Positions 10,672 to 23,000 of a stretch of DNA of 64,000 nucleotides are shown here, in pieces. The DNA lies in contig NC_057765.1 in assembly GCF_010389155.1 (NCBI RefSeq), positions 44,659,559 to 44,723,558 of the forward strand, written 5' to 3'. Source of the stretch: Erigeron canadensis (taxonomy: Eukaryota; Streptophyta; Magnoliopsida; Asterales; Asteraceae). Under the pieces are notes generated by a model that saw only the letters and a program-made list of their open reading frames with translations, searched no databases and was not told the origin of the DNA. The translations under genes and the position numbers were made by a program. Position 1 is the stretch's first letter. Every line of letters starts with the position of its first letter.

Positions 10672-13600
10672 TCAGAATTCTTGGGAATCCAAATCTGGCT
10701 TCGATGGATACTCCAGACCCTGAAGGGCTGGCATTTTACGTAAATCTTCTTCACTGTAAGCGGGAATAAACCAGTATCTCTCAACAGTTCCAAATACCTG
10801 AATAGTCACCAGATTTCTCAGCTAAAAACACGATAAAATTTATACAAACACAAAGCGAAGAGCAAAAAATGAATACATATCCAAATGCCATCCCCAACCA
10901 GTTCTAAGCACTCATTGTCATAACCTCCGAATAATTTCCCTGTGTAGTGATATAAAAGCACATATTTGTCGCTATTAAAGGGTAAACTATCTGACCAATA
11001 GTCAAATGTTTTTTAGCTTAATAAGCTTAAACACATAAAAATCAGATTTGTGGTCACGGACAAAACAAAAAGATAACAGGCAGTACACAGTTTAACAATT
11101 TGCTTACATCCAAGGCTAATGCAAGGGCAATGTATAAAGTACAAAACAATAAAAACACGGCCTCTTTAAGATTTTTCAGGTCCCTCAAAGGCAAGAAGAT
11201 GATCATGGAAGATAACAAAATGTACCTGTTCAAAGTTCCTCTTTCGGCCAAGATCATATCGCCATTTTGGACTCGTTTTCTTCTCATATGCCTGAATCAA
11301 TCAAAACTATATCGATCAAGAACTAGATCTTTTTTAAAATTCACGAAACAACTATATGATCATATGACCTATTTATGAATTTCAATACCTCAATAGTTGT
11401 AGTATTCCCAGACACCAGTGATATGTGCATGATCAGAAACCCGGAAACGCTTAAAGCGAAAGCCAAGTTCAGAACTGTAAAAACAAGAACACAAAAAGCA
11501 ACAAAGGTGACCAAGCTTGCACAATGGAAGAGTTATAAGTTGTAAGTATATGGCTTCAACTGGCAGTACCAAAGGCAAGAAAAGTCGTTGCTAGAGTGCT
11601 AGGGGACCCAGCAATCTCTCCGTCGCTAAAGAAGGCTAAGAAATACGGTAACAGAGATAATGTTACAAGGGTTGTCTCCAGAAGTGTATAGAACTGCATC
11701 AAAGAACAACGTTCAAATTCATCAAAAAGGAAAGCAAGATAAACTAAAATAATCAGGATATACCAATTAAAGCAACTACGTTAATACTTGGATGATAGAT
11801 AACCCGTTGTTTGAGTGGCAAGCAAATTATGACTATACAAGAAACTAGTAGATAAAATGGCATAGGAAATGTTCAGCCAAATGTTTGAATGTTACAATTT
11901 GAAACGTAAGCAGTTATACAAAGCATATCCAAACACCCTTAAAAAAACATCGAGTTTCCCCAAGTCTTTAACTAGTGCTGCGCTTATAAGTTTAGATGAA
12001 ACATTCCACTGGCAAGAGAGTAGAGGACATACCAGGAAGAGAAGGAAGTACTTGTAATTTTGTGCACCGACACAATTAACAACCCACACACAATGATGGT
12101 CCATTTTCAGCACACACCTCCCACCTAAAATTGACAAGCAGACACATGCACTTCTATTCAGAACTTGAGAGAAGGATTCTATCATGAGATAAGGTAAAAG
12201 TTGAATCCATTTACCAAGAGAGCAATAACGATAATAAAAGCATGAGATTGAACTTACAAACAGAACAATGGTGACAACGGGGAGGTTTTACTTGATTACA
12301 TTTTCGACAATAACGGATTCTTGCATGCGGTAGATCAGGTGTGGCCAATGGGCTGAATTCAGATCCGCCTAATCGATCAGCATCACCTCTTTCTTCATCT
12401 ACAACTGGTCTATAGTTAGGCGGCACACCACCAGGGTCTGTGAGAACCACAGAAAAGTAACTCCATAATAGCATCACCAACTGCAGTAACACAATTACTA
12501 TTATAAGTTTTTCAATCTTCGGCTAAAACTCCAATTTTCAATTACCCAAAATCAACTCAAATTTTATTAAAGTTAGAATCAAGAAATACATACACAATCC
12601 GAAGTTTGTATTTTGTGAACAGGGGTAACAACATGGATCATAAAACTCCAAATCTGGTCAGAGTCACTTTGTTTTATTAAACTTAAACTAAAAATTCACA
12701 CATTACACATACAAACAAAAACCCAAATCCTTCAAATGAACACTTCACGAACGCAACCATTTTAGTACAAACTGGGAGTCATAACAAAATTTAACAGCTG
12801 CATGAAATATGAGGCAAGGGTTACGAAGGAATCATAGCTACAACTCTACAATCAGCCAATTGGCTAAATTACGATAATACATAGTAAATTCAGAAATTAC
12901 ATCTTCATTTATGCTGGCATAAGGTCAATGAAAACTATAACTACAAAGATAGAATTGTAAATGAGTTTACATATACAACTATTATAGACCTACAAATGAC
13001 AAACCTTTTAAATAGGTCTATAAATTTTCTACATAATATCACAGCATCAACTCATAAACCTTTTCAATTCATAAACCTAAACGTCGCTATTCATAAACCT
13101 TTCAAAAGGTTATTCAGTGAATAACTAAATTGTGAGGCTAAACAAAATTAAATATGAACCATTTCATAATCTTAGATGCTTTCTAAGAATGAAACATGCA
13201 TGAACTAATTTTCATTCACAAAAAGATGGAACCTTTTATACTTCTTGTACCAAACCACCAATTAAGTATTAAATTCACTACTGTAAATGCCCGTAGGGTG
13301 GTCGGTAGGTATTGATCCGGGGGTTGCGTTCCCTTAGTCATAGTCCTTACTCCTTAGTTGACATACAAGGGCTCAAACTATCCTAAGCTAGTGAAATTTA
13401 CACCTCTGCATGAACCAAATCTAAAAAGAAAAGTCTAGAGAGATCATGTATTTACTTTCCATGTATATAAACCAGAATCACATTAATGTTAAGATTTATT
13501 TTAAACATAGAAAGCAAGTGTTCATTAATTAACTCTCATTATAATTTCTACTTATAGGTAACTGAAATATTCCATAAACTATCTATGAGCATCTCATTAT

Positions 13601-14105
13601 ATCCTAATATATACATGATCTTTATCAGATTCTACAGCTAAATTTCACTATATATAGAATCAAAAAACACACAGACATACAAAAGCTCACATCTTTATCC
13701 TCTGGGCAGCTAAAGTTTCCCAATTTATGCATCAATCAAGTCTCTAGCATAAAGTCAACCCAAGTTTTAGTTTACCAACTTCATAACTAAAAACTTAACA
13801 CACAATAAAAACATCATAAAACCTATATTTCCAAGTAAAAAAGACAATTTCAATAAAAACTTCAAAATTAATATAAAAAAGGTGAAGATTATTACCAGGG
13901 AATGAAACAAGATCAAAACAGCAAGTGAAATGAAAGAATCAAGGCCACCAGAGGTCAAAGCAGGTCCATAAATAGACAAAACGACAGCGTAATAGGAAAC
14001 ACCAACAACACCAAGAACCAACAATATCATTATTGAGCCTAATCCTCTCAGTGCCGTACAGAATCTAAATACATTCCAAGCCATCACAGCTCCAGATCTA
14101 TACAT
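10672..14105 (-). CDS. PAT14: DHHC-type protein S-acyltransferase (PAT13/PAT14-like), 7 exons
   Basis: Exons (minus): 14105-13896, 12480-12258, 12124-12033, 11693-11570, 11474-11389, 11291-11226, 10797-10672; every intron is GT-AG and the joined frame is 927 nt, 308 residues. The enzyme transfers palmitate to cysteines of target proteins on Golgi or other membranes. Membrane helices lie near residues 22-45 and 58-80. A DPG motif sits at about 85-87. The cysteine-rich domain runs about 128-170 ([20 protein letters not shown], then [11 protein letters not shown]) with the acyl-accepting DHHC cysteine at 156. Two more helices and an NTTTIEAYE segment (TTxE motif) follow. Order and length match Arabidopsis PAT13/PAT14 as recalled; the two paralogues cannot be told apart here. 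Intron 1 (1.4 kb) contains an interspersed repeat. Confidence 0.93.
13209..13585 (+). repeat. interspersed repeat, copy 2, in PAT intron 1
   Basis: Same-orientation partner of 9695-10165, diverged by many substitutions and indels. It lies wholly inside the first intron of the DHHC gene, so it is tolerated in the transcript of the opposite strand. Confidence 0.7.
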
Positions 14106-15541
14106 CTATATCTATATAATTTAACAATATATATATTGCACACCTCTCTATATCTATATCTATATATCTATCAAGAAAGTTTTTATTTTGAAAAACAAAA
14201 TAATAAATTACCCAATAACCAAGAATTCTAAGAGAATCAAAACCCAGAAAAAAGATTTGATTTTTATTATAAATTTGTGAAAATCTTTAATTATGTAATT
14301 TTATTTGGTTTTATTTAAATAAAATATGAATTTTTTGGTTTGTAAAGGGGTTTATGAAATTTAGGTAAGAAGTGTTGAATCCATAGTTTGAAAGAGGAAA
14401 GAGGCATGGGCTATTACTTGTTTTCTTGAAGAACTGTGGTGAGAGATAAATAAATAAATGAAGGTAAATTTATTGAATTAGTAGTACTAGCTTTGTTTAT
14501 TTTATTTGCATTAAATTAAAGATAGTTAAAGTATGGTAGAATTTTTCTTTTCTTTCTAGAGTAGATGATGTCCATGAATCAAAGTCTTGTACTATCCTTG
14601 GGCTAAAGGTGAATTTTGCTAGTGACATTTTCAACAGTGGTTGGTATAAATTATTAAAATTTACACTATATGTTTTGTTATGGGAAAATTTAAAGGATAA
14701 TTTTTTATATATAAAATATTATTTTTTTATGCATATAACATTAGTGATAACCTTTAAACATGTAGTTAGCATTTTTGAAATTTAATCAGATCCTAGTTCA
14801 TAATTGAGTTTGAAAGTTATTTTCCATATACATATACTCATATAATCGTATACTAGATTTTAGACTTGTATAAATATACAGGTGTATATAAAAATTATAC
14901 TATTAAGAAAACTTAAAATATGTTCATGACAAAAGTCGTGAAATAAGATATCCATAAAATATATATAACTGTAAATCTAATTTTTATTTTTTTATTTATA
15001 ATTATGACATCAACAATTTTCAATTTGACAAAATTAAGATATATGATTGGTTAATAAGATATTAGGTCAGTTGTCTTTTAGTATATATAAAGATAAAGAT
15101 AAAGATAAATATAGTACGACTGAGGATTTCTAGTTTCTTTTTTTTTTTTTCGTTTTGAAAAATATTTACCAGATTCAATTTAATACGAAAGACAATGGTA
15201 TTAAATAATAGTCGATGGAACTTGTTTTATTAACTTTTTTATATTTTATCATTGTATACTGTCATGATTAAATTTTTTAAAATAAGTTTTTGGACGTACG
15301 AACAAAGTCTCAAAATAAAATTAAAGTGAATGACAAAAATGTCAAACGAATAAGCTCGGCTATTTGGTCTACTGTCTGTGTACATACCTAACATTAGATG
15401 ATTTCATCTACTCTTAAAATTGAAAAGTTGATTTCACAGATAACAACTCTTCATGACTATATAGATACTTAAAATCTAGGATTCTGGGAAATAGGCTTAC
15501 AAAATACAAACTTTCACGAGCTTGATGTAAATCCTTTATAA
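14106..15541. other. intergenic, PAT upstream region, AT-rich
   Basis: Contains the 5' flank of the DHHC gene (TATATCTATA-type runs at about 14105-14170) and long AT-rich DNA with no recognised gene. No transposon termini were found between 14300 and 15540. Confidence 0.5.
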
Positions 15542-15623
15542 ATAAATTTAGGGAAAATTACCTAAATAAACGGAAAAATGAGGCTATTTTACAAATTAGA
15601 CATGCTTTTTAAAAGTTTCCAAT

Positions 15624-15875
15624 CTAAACAAAAGACCCGTATGGTATTCGTAGAAAGCTCACGAAATTACAACCACCAATTAAAAGACTACACCTGGCCA
15701 CCACTATCGTCCCCTTTTTCTCTTTCTGTTGGGTTCTAGAAGAAAAGAAAAATGTCGTCATCTCCAAAACGCCACATTCCATACATATGATATGATTGAA
15801 TCCCACAAAAGGCATCCTGCATCCATCACACTCTGTATCTTCTTCCTTCCCCCCAAAACCACCTCCTTCAATCAA
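15624..15875 (-). other. short open frame with a Cys-rich segment in the MULE, status uncertain
   Basis: The 83-codon minus-strand frame contains ECDGCRMPFVGFNHIICMEC, a C-x2-C...C-x2-C pattern that resembles a small zinc-binding motif. It overlaps the left terminal inverted repeat and has no repeat of the same frame elsewhere in the window. It could be a captured host-gene fragment, as in Pack-MULEs, or chance. No family was recognised. Confidence 0.25.
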
Positions 15876-16199
15876 TTAAACAACATCAACGGGTATAATG
15901 AATAAAAGAGAAGAAAAACGGAAATAACCATATAGGTTTATGAACAAGGAACCTCTAATCTATATATCGAAGCTTCGAGTATTTAGGAGGTGGTGTTTGG
16001 TGGATAAAAATATGTAATGTTTGTGGGAGATAACATGAGATAGGATACTTGGAGACTAAAACTTCGACTCTTTACTGGTTTACTTTTTGCACTGTCTTCT
16101 GGACAAGAAAATTTAATGTTTGTTACTCAAAGATGTACTATGAATTTGATCTTAAGTGTAGTTATTTTTGGTGTAAAGCTCTTAAAGTGAATTGTATAT

Positions 16200-16759
16200 T
16201 GATGGGCAAGCCCCTAAATACCCAATCTGTGCATCGGACTCGAGCCCAACAGAATCAAGCCCAACTACAAGCCCAATGGATTCTGGTCAGAATCAACAAA
16301 AATGGGTCAACTTGGTTCAACTGGATCCCCTCAAAGTGTGATCATATGAAGGGTGTTGTTTTTTTCCACGTTTTATTTTCACAGCTATTTTATTTCTTAT
16401 TTATTTTTATTTATTGGGGTCCAGCAATTCAAGAAGTGTAGAAGAACGTGGGGTGGTAGTTACTTTATTTTCTCTTGGTTATGTACTCCAAACTGTTGAA
16501 TGGAAAAAGCAGACTTGATAATTCTAAATTTTATTCTCTGAGTGAGAATATTTCTTCCATTGCTATCCTAATATTGGCAACATTAGGAGGTGATCTTGGA
16601 AACTAATTTGAATCAACGTGGTGTATCTGTATCGTGAGTTCAAGTTAGACTGCCTAACGAAAGTTTCGAGTGGTGTAACTATATCTTGAAAGGATCGTTG
16701 TCATAGTATTAGTTTCGTGTCGGGTTCAAAGATCCAAAGCAATAACCTAAAGGTTATCA
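16200..16759 (+). repeat. 5' LTR of the gag-only element
   Basis: Direct repeat of 17818-18381. Begins TGAT and ends ATCA, a 4-bp inverted terminus. It includes the sequence that, in the 3' copy, encodes the gag C-terminus. Confidence 0.9.
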
Positions 16760-16773
16760 TTTGGTATCAGAGC

Positions 16774-17959
16774 ATGGGAACAGATACCCGAAGTAGTGCT
16801 GAATTGAAGAAGATTTTGGAGACTATGGAGACTGATAAGAGAGAAATGGCACAACAGATGAAAGCTATGCAAGATCAAATTCAAGAATTAATTATCTCTC
16901 AAAACTAGGGAGAAGATTCCAATTCGAGTAGGTCTGTTAACAAAGTAGGGGTCGGCGGTTGGCACCCTCATGATATTAAAGTCGACATACCTGAATATGA
17001 CGGGAAGTTAGATCCAGACGAATTTATAGAATGTATTCGAACTGTGGAACGACTATTTGATTACAAGGATACTACTGATGACAACAAAGTGAAAATTGTT
17101 GCATTGAAACTGCGCAAGTATGCCTCGACATGGTGGTCTAATGTCTGTTTGAAGAGAGAACGATCAGGAAAGAAGAAGATTCGAACGTGGCCGAAGATGA
17201 AAGAAAAGCTGAAGCAGAAGTTTCTTCCTTCATATTACATTCAGGCAAGTTACTCTCAATTACACTCTTTGAAACAAGGTTCAAGTTCTGCTGAAGATTA
17301 TTCACGTGACTTTGAGTACCTACTAATGAAATGTGATATACCTGAAGATGATCCTTAGACTCTAGTCCGCTATTTGGGGGGGTTAGAACCATGAGTTGCA
17401 AATGTTGTGGAACTACATGCATATCATACTCTAGTTGAACTTACTCTTCTCGCCCATAAGATTGATTCTCAACAAAGGACTAAAGGCAAACAAGAATTCA
17501 GACCCAATTTCAAACCAAACCCACAAACAAAAAACCCCACCCCAACTAAACCTATTAATCTAATACTCTAAACCTTTTACTAACAACAGTCAAAACATTG
17601 AACCCATGAAAGCTCCCCGAAAATGCTTCCGATGCCAAGGAATCGGGTACATTGCCTCTGAATGTCCAAACAAACGACTTATTACAATCATTGATTTTGA
17701 ATTAGCCGGTGGATATGATTATAGTGGTGAAACCACCGAACAACCGTTAACTCTCACTGTTGATCCTGAAGAGCCCCTTCCAAGTTTGAGTACAAACTTC
17801 CCTGATGATGGGGAGGATGATGGGCAAGCCCCTGAATACCCAATCTGTGCATCGGACTCGAGCCCACCAGAATCAAGCCCAACTACAAGCCCAATGGATT
17901 CTGGTCAGAATCAACAAAAATGGGTCAACTTGGTTCAACTGGATCCCCTCGAAGTGTGA
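16774..17959 (+). pseudogene. Ty3/gypsy-type gag with zinc knuckle, interrupted
   Basis: ATG at 16774 lies directly after the primer-binding site. A coiled-coil-like start (ELKKILETMETDKREMAQQM) reaches a TAG at 16906-16908, after which the same frame continues through DIPEYDGKLDPDEFIECIR, YASTWWSNV and FLPSYYIQASYSQLHSLKQG, the retrotransposon gag core, to a TAG at 17356-17358. After more stops, the zinc knuckle is read in the +1 frame from 17606 (CFRCQGIGYIASEC, with Tyr in place of the usual His). The last ~46 codons lie inside the 3' LTR and the stop is at 17957-17959. Gag would package the element RNA; this copy needs two stop readthroughs and a frameshift and is non-functional. Confidence 0.85.
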
Positions 17960-18381
17960 TCATATGAAGGGTGTTATTTTTTCCCACGTTTTATTTTCAC
18001 AGCTATTATATTTCTTCTTTATTTTTATTTATTTGATTTAGTCCAACAATTTAAGAAGTGTAGAAGAACGTGGGGTGGTAGTTACTTTATTTCCTCTTGG
18101 TTATGTACTCCAAACTTTTGAATGGAAAAGGCAAACTTGATAATTCTAAATTTTATTCTCTGAGTGAGAATATTTCTTCCATTGCTATCCTAATATTGGC
18201 AACATTAGGAGGTGATCTTGGAAACTAATTTGAATCAACGTGGTGTATCTGTATTGTGAGTTCAAGTTAGACTGCCTAACGAAAGTTTCGAGTGGTGTAA
18301 CTATATCTTGAAAGGATCGTTGTCATAGTATTAGTTTCGTGTCGGGTTCAAAGATCCAAAGCAATAACCTAAAGGTTATCA
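17818..18381 (+). repeat. 3' LTR of the gag-only element
   Basis: Direct repeat of 16200-16759. The gag reading frame enters it and ends at 17959. Substitutions and a small insertion near 18030 separate it from the 5' copy. Confidence 0.9.
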
Positions 18382-18963
18382 TATATGTTGCTTATTGTAT
18401 TGTGTCACTGCCCAGTTTGGGTCAATTAGCTACTGCTTTTTGGTATCATGTTGTGATTATGTTATCTGCATTTGGGTTTACGTCTTCAAGGTTTGCTGAT
18501 TTTTTTATTCACTTTTTGTTGGGATATAACTTGCTGCTCTTGTGCTAACCTATGAATAAAAGATGATGAGAAACTTGCTGATGAGAATTTAAGAATTAGT
18601 TTTAGCCTTGCACCACTTTAAGTTTTGTTTTCGTGAAAAAATATATTAACTCAAGAAACTTATAAATGCTTTTATTCAATTGAAGGTGGAGGTGATCCGG
18701 GTGAAAATGAAAAAAAGAAAAAACATGGTTTAATTTATGGGATCTTTGATTTGTTTTGGTAAACATTGATAATGGAAAGTCAAAGAAAATAATAAAACAT
18801 GAGAGAACAGGTGTACTCTTTTAATTGGCGGTTGTAATTCCGTGAGCTTTCTACAAAATACCATACGGGTCTTTTGTTTAGATTGGAAACTTTTAAAAAG
18901 CATGTCTAATTTGTAAAATGACTCTTTTTTTTTGTTTATTTAGGTAATTAACCCATAAACTTA

Positions 18964-20087
18964 TTTGATCCGTTACTAATCCATATGACATGTCCATTTC
19001 GATCTACCCATAATCAATTCTTTCTATTTTATATGCACATCAAGATTTTATTCTATCATAATTTATGGCGGCCAATAACTTTGGTAAACAAATAGAAAAT
19101 ACTAATCCAAATATATATTCTTTAAAAGAAGAAAACTAAAGAATTGAAGTAATTCTTGACTATGTGGGAAACACGATGGCCATATTATGGTTCATGTTAC
19201 TTACTTCATGGATATTGGATTGTGGACCTCATCACCTACTCGATCGTCATCTTCTTAGTTCTTTCTCATTTTTTTAATATAGTTTTTCTAAACATTTTAT
19301 AATTATTCACATATAGGACTGCGATGTTTACATGTTTTATGTTTAGACCCATTATATTCGAAAAATAAATCACGAATACACAAGAGTAAGAAGTGAACCT
19401 TTACTCGATAGACCCATTATATTTTTCATGAAATTTCTAATTTTGTCTTCTCTGGAATATTTTCCTGGTTCCGCCTCTGACGACGGCGGTAAAGCCGACA
19501 GGTAATGGTGGTGGCGGTAGTGGTGTTGGAGGTGACGGGTGACTGCGGGGGCGTCGTGATTATTAATGCTAAAAACTTAAAATAGTTGACGTAAAATGGG
19601 ATGGTATAGTTATTCTAAAAGTTAACAGGATGTATATTATAATTACTTTCATAAAAAATATTATAGGTATATTAAATTGATATGTATATAAATTAGTACA
19701 TAAAATGTGAAGAACATTTTAAGATTATCGAAATGAAAGAACGGATTTGTTTTATAAAAACGAATAAAGTAGTTTATTTTATAAAAGAGATCTACGACCT
19801 AAAAAAATATGCTCTTAGAATGAAATATAAAATAATAATAAGATTGAGCATGTCGTGGGAAACAAAGAAAGAGCGCTTAAAAACTGTCACCCTTCTCCAA
19901 TTCATTCTCTCTCTCTCTCTCTCTCTCTCGAACATAATTCATTCATTTCATTTTTTATTTTTTAGTATTTCTTTTGTTTTTCACAATCCAACAGTTTCAT
20001 TTTCTTAAAATTTTGAAAGTTCGATCAAAAACGTAAACAATTAATTTACATAATTAAAAAAAAATAAGAAAATTTTAATTTTCGTGC
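18964..20087. other. intergenic, probable SEC1 promoter and 5' UTR
   Basis: Mostly AT-rich. A GC-rich, GGTGG-repeat stretch occurs at about 19480-19560. A (CT)n run at about 19905-19929 followed by T-rich DNA lies 160-180 bases before the SEC1 ATG, a common make-up of plant 5' leaders. Confidence 0.5.
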
Positions 20088-23000
20088 ATGGATTCTGATG
20101 TGTCATCCCATGGCGGAGGAGATTATAGAAGTTTTCGACAAATCAGCCGCGATCGTAAGTTTCTATCTTTGCGTTTTTCTTTTATATATATACAATTATA
20201 CATTGTTCGTAAAATATATACATATATAATGTATTGTTATTACTATTTATTGTTAATTTGTTTTTCCACGAAATGATTAGATTATGATGATGCTACGTGC
20301 ATTAATGATTATAGCACGCTAGCTAAGAATTGGGCTATGTTAGTTAGAAATACCAGTATACCACAATATGCTTTTGATCATCTAAATTTTTTTTTTTTTT
20401 TTTTTTATTCTAGTAAAAGATTTAAACTCGGTTCCTACTCGTTACGATAAAATTTCAAAAGATTCTATAACCTGTATAATGTATAGAATTGCTTATGATT
20501 TATCTTATGGTAAAATCACCAATTTTGACACAGGAATGAATTATTAATTGGTAGATTTAGTTGGCCTTTGTAGCTTTATTATCATATTTAGTAATTCCGG
20601 TGTGCGTGTATATTGTGTTGCAGGGTTGCTGTATGAAATGCTCAAATCATCTTCATCAGGGGATTCGAGATCAAGTTGGAAGGTATATATATGTACACCT
20701 ATATTTATTACATAGTGATCGAGTAACCTATACATAACTAAACCCGAAAGGGGTGAAATTACAGCCGTGTCCAGGACCTTGAGGTTATAGTAAGCAAGTT
20801 TTAAAAGAATAGCATTTTGGGATAATAAAGAATTGTTCAATGTGGAAAGTAAAGGATTGAAATTTTATCAATTACTGTACTAGAGAAAAGTCTATTAATG
20901 GTACAAACTAAAATCTGTCATGGTAAGAAGTGTCAGCACCGGAATCCTTCATACACTTTGTACTACAAAGTGTATGAAGGATTCCGGTGCTGACACTTCT
21001 TACCATGACAGATTTTTTCTTTTGAACTTCACCTTGTTGTTGTATCTGGTAATGCTAGAATTTCAACATCCAAGCAATGTCGAAGAATACTATCATTGAT
21101 TCTAAACCGGTGTTTTACAGGTACTTATTATGGATAAAGTCACCGTGAAAGTTTTGTCTGCTTCATGCAAAATGACAGATATCACAGATCAAGGAGTTTC
21201 ATGTAAGCTTATAAAATGTCAACTCATTTGTTGTGTATTTGAAGCTGCTGTAGCTTGCCTGAATTTGGGAAAAGCAATGATAATCTGACACATCCTATAA
21301 ACAAGATTTTGAAAATGTAGATTGCATATTTGATTGTCCTTTTAATCTAAAATTAAAATATTGTCCTCAAACGAATCTGTTTGCTGATTATATAGAATGT
21401 GTGTCAGAGTATGATATTTAGTGTCTGCTTTTCTCTGCAGTGGTGGAAGATATTTTTAAGAGAAGGCAACCTATGCCTTCTATGGATGTTATATACTTCA
21501 TTCAACCGATTAAAGAGAAGTATGGCCCCTCATTTTTCCGATCTTTTGTTTATCACCTGTATCTAGTTATAGTCCTAGACAAGTGTACTTTGCTTTATAT
21601 CAGTAATAATATGGGTCAATAATCACTTTTTATGTATGAACTCCTTATGTTTTACCCTTACGCCATTTTTAAGTCTACGTCTTTACCTTAAGTTCAAAGA
21701 TTATTTCCAAAGTACTCAATATATTCATATAATATAGTCTTATGCTCCCTACCTTCTCTTCATTTTGTGGCTTGTAAGTCTGACTCACCGTATTTGTTTG
21801 GATGCAGCCTTATTATGTTTCTATCTGACATGTCAGGAAGAGAACCGTTATATAAGAAGTATGCAAAACATGTAATTTCCATGAAGCTAAGCCCGTTTTA
21901 CTCTATTCATTACCTTATATCCTGTATCCTTTTTGTGGTCTGTTTCTATTGCAGGGCATTTATTTTTTTTAGTTGTCCTGCCTCAAAGGATTTGATTGAT
22001 AAATTAAAAAGCGATATGAGTGTTTTACCTCGGATCGGTGCGCTGAGAGAGGTAATATCATCATCTTCTTTTATCTTTAAATCCTTATTTTCATAAATGG
22101 TATCGGATCTGTAAGTATAAAGTTCTGAGATACAATCCCACCGTTGATTATTGCAGATGAATCTGGAGTACTTTCCTCTAGAAAGTCAGGTAAATATTAT
22201 TCTTAAAGATTTCAGCTATATCCCCGTTAATTTCTTTAGTTCAAGTTTTTACTTAGTTTATAGTCATGCCACTGTCGTTTTATCTTTGTTTCATGGCAGG
22301 CATTTACAACTGATCATGACAAGGCTCTAGAAGACCTATACAGCCGAAGTGCTGAGAATTCTCGCCAATTTGATGCTAGCTTGAACACAATCGCCACTCG
22401 TATTGCTACCGTTTTTGCTTCAATGAAGGTACATTAAAAACCTGAAAAGTTTTATTTGACCAAAACTTCACACATTTTCCTAATCCGCATACAAAAGTTT
22501 ATAAATGGCATATGAACTTCTTTGCATCTTTTTAGGAGTTTCCTGTTGTATGGTACCGTGCAAAGGGTATGGATGCATCTAGTGCGGCAACATTCCGTGA
22601 CATGGTTCCTGTAAAACTTGCTTCTGCTGTCTGGAACTCCATTACAACATATAAGACTACTATTCCAAACTTTCCGCAGACTGAGACATGTGATTTTCTC
22701 ATTGTGGACAGATCTCTCGATTTAGTAAGCTCAAACTTTGTTCTTATTCTGACACTATTGTCTTAAGTTATTTCATCTAATAAATTATATTAATATTTTA
22801 TAAATATAATCAACAAGTTATATGTTTATAAAGAAATGGATTGAATAATATTTCTGAGTTAACTCAACTCTACCTTAACCAGATTCAATGTGATGTTTTG
22901 GCCCATTACCCAACCCACCCATTCTGCCACTAGATTTTTGATGTCTTATTTCCTGCCTATACATGTTTAACCGCAGATTGCACCCATCATTCATGAATGG

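Larger units (their letters stand above)
16200..18381 (+). mobile_element. complete gag-only (non-autonomous) LTR retrotransposon
   Basis: LTRs are 16200-16759 and 17818-18381, both starting TGATGGGC and ending TTATCA. TATAT flanks both sides (16195-16199 and 18382-18386), a 5-bp target duplication. The primer-binding site TGGTATCAGAGC (16762-16773), complementary to plant initiator tRNA-Met, follows LTR 1 after two bases. A purine tract GATGGGGAGGATGA precedes LTR 2. The 1.06-kb interior has only a Ty3/gypsy-type gag, with no protease, reverse transcriptase or integrase, so mobilisation must have used another element's enzymes. By eye the LTRs differ at roughly 15-25 positions plus small indels. 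It is inserted in the Mutator-like element. Confidence 0.92.
15551..18954. mobile_element. Mutator-like element with ~146-bp terminal inverted repeats
   Basis: The left end 15551-15696 and the right end 18808-18954 are inverted copies, diverged by a few substitutions and a short indel; shared blocks include ATTACCTAAATAAAC, TTTTACAAATTAGACATGC and CAAAAGACCCGTATGGTATT. The ends begin GGG. The flanks ATAAATTTA (15542-15550) and ATAAACTTA (18955-18963) match at 8 of 9 bases, the 9-bp duplication expected of Mutator-like elements. No transposase is seen. Without the nested LTR element the original would be about 1.2 kb. Confidence 0.85.

Noticed and set aside
16200..16338. Duplicate of the gag 3' end upstream of the LTR read as a tandem second element
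   Set aside because: If the LTR is taken to start at TGATGGGC the duplicate is part of the LTR itself, and exact TATAT duplications then flank the element.
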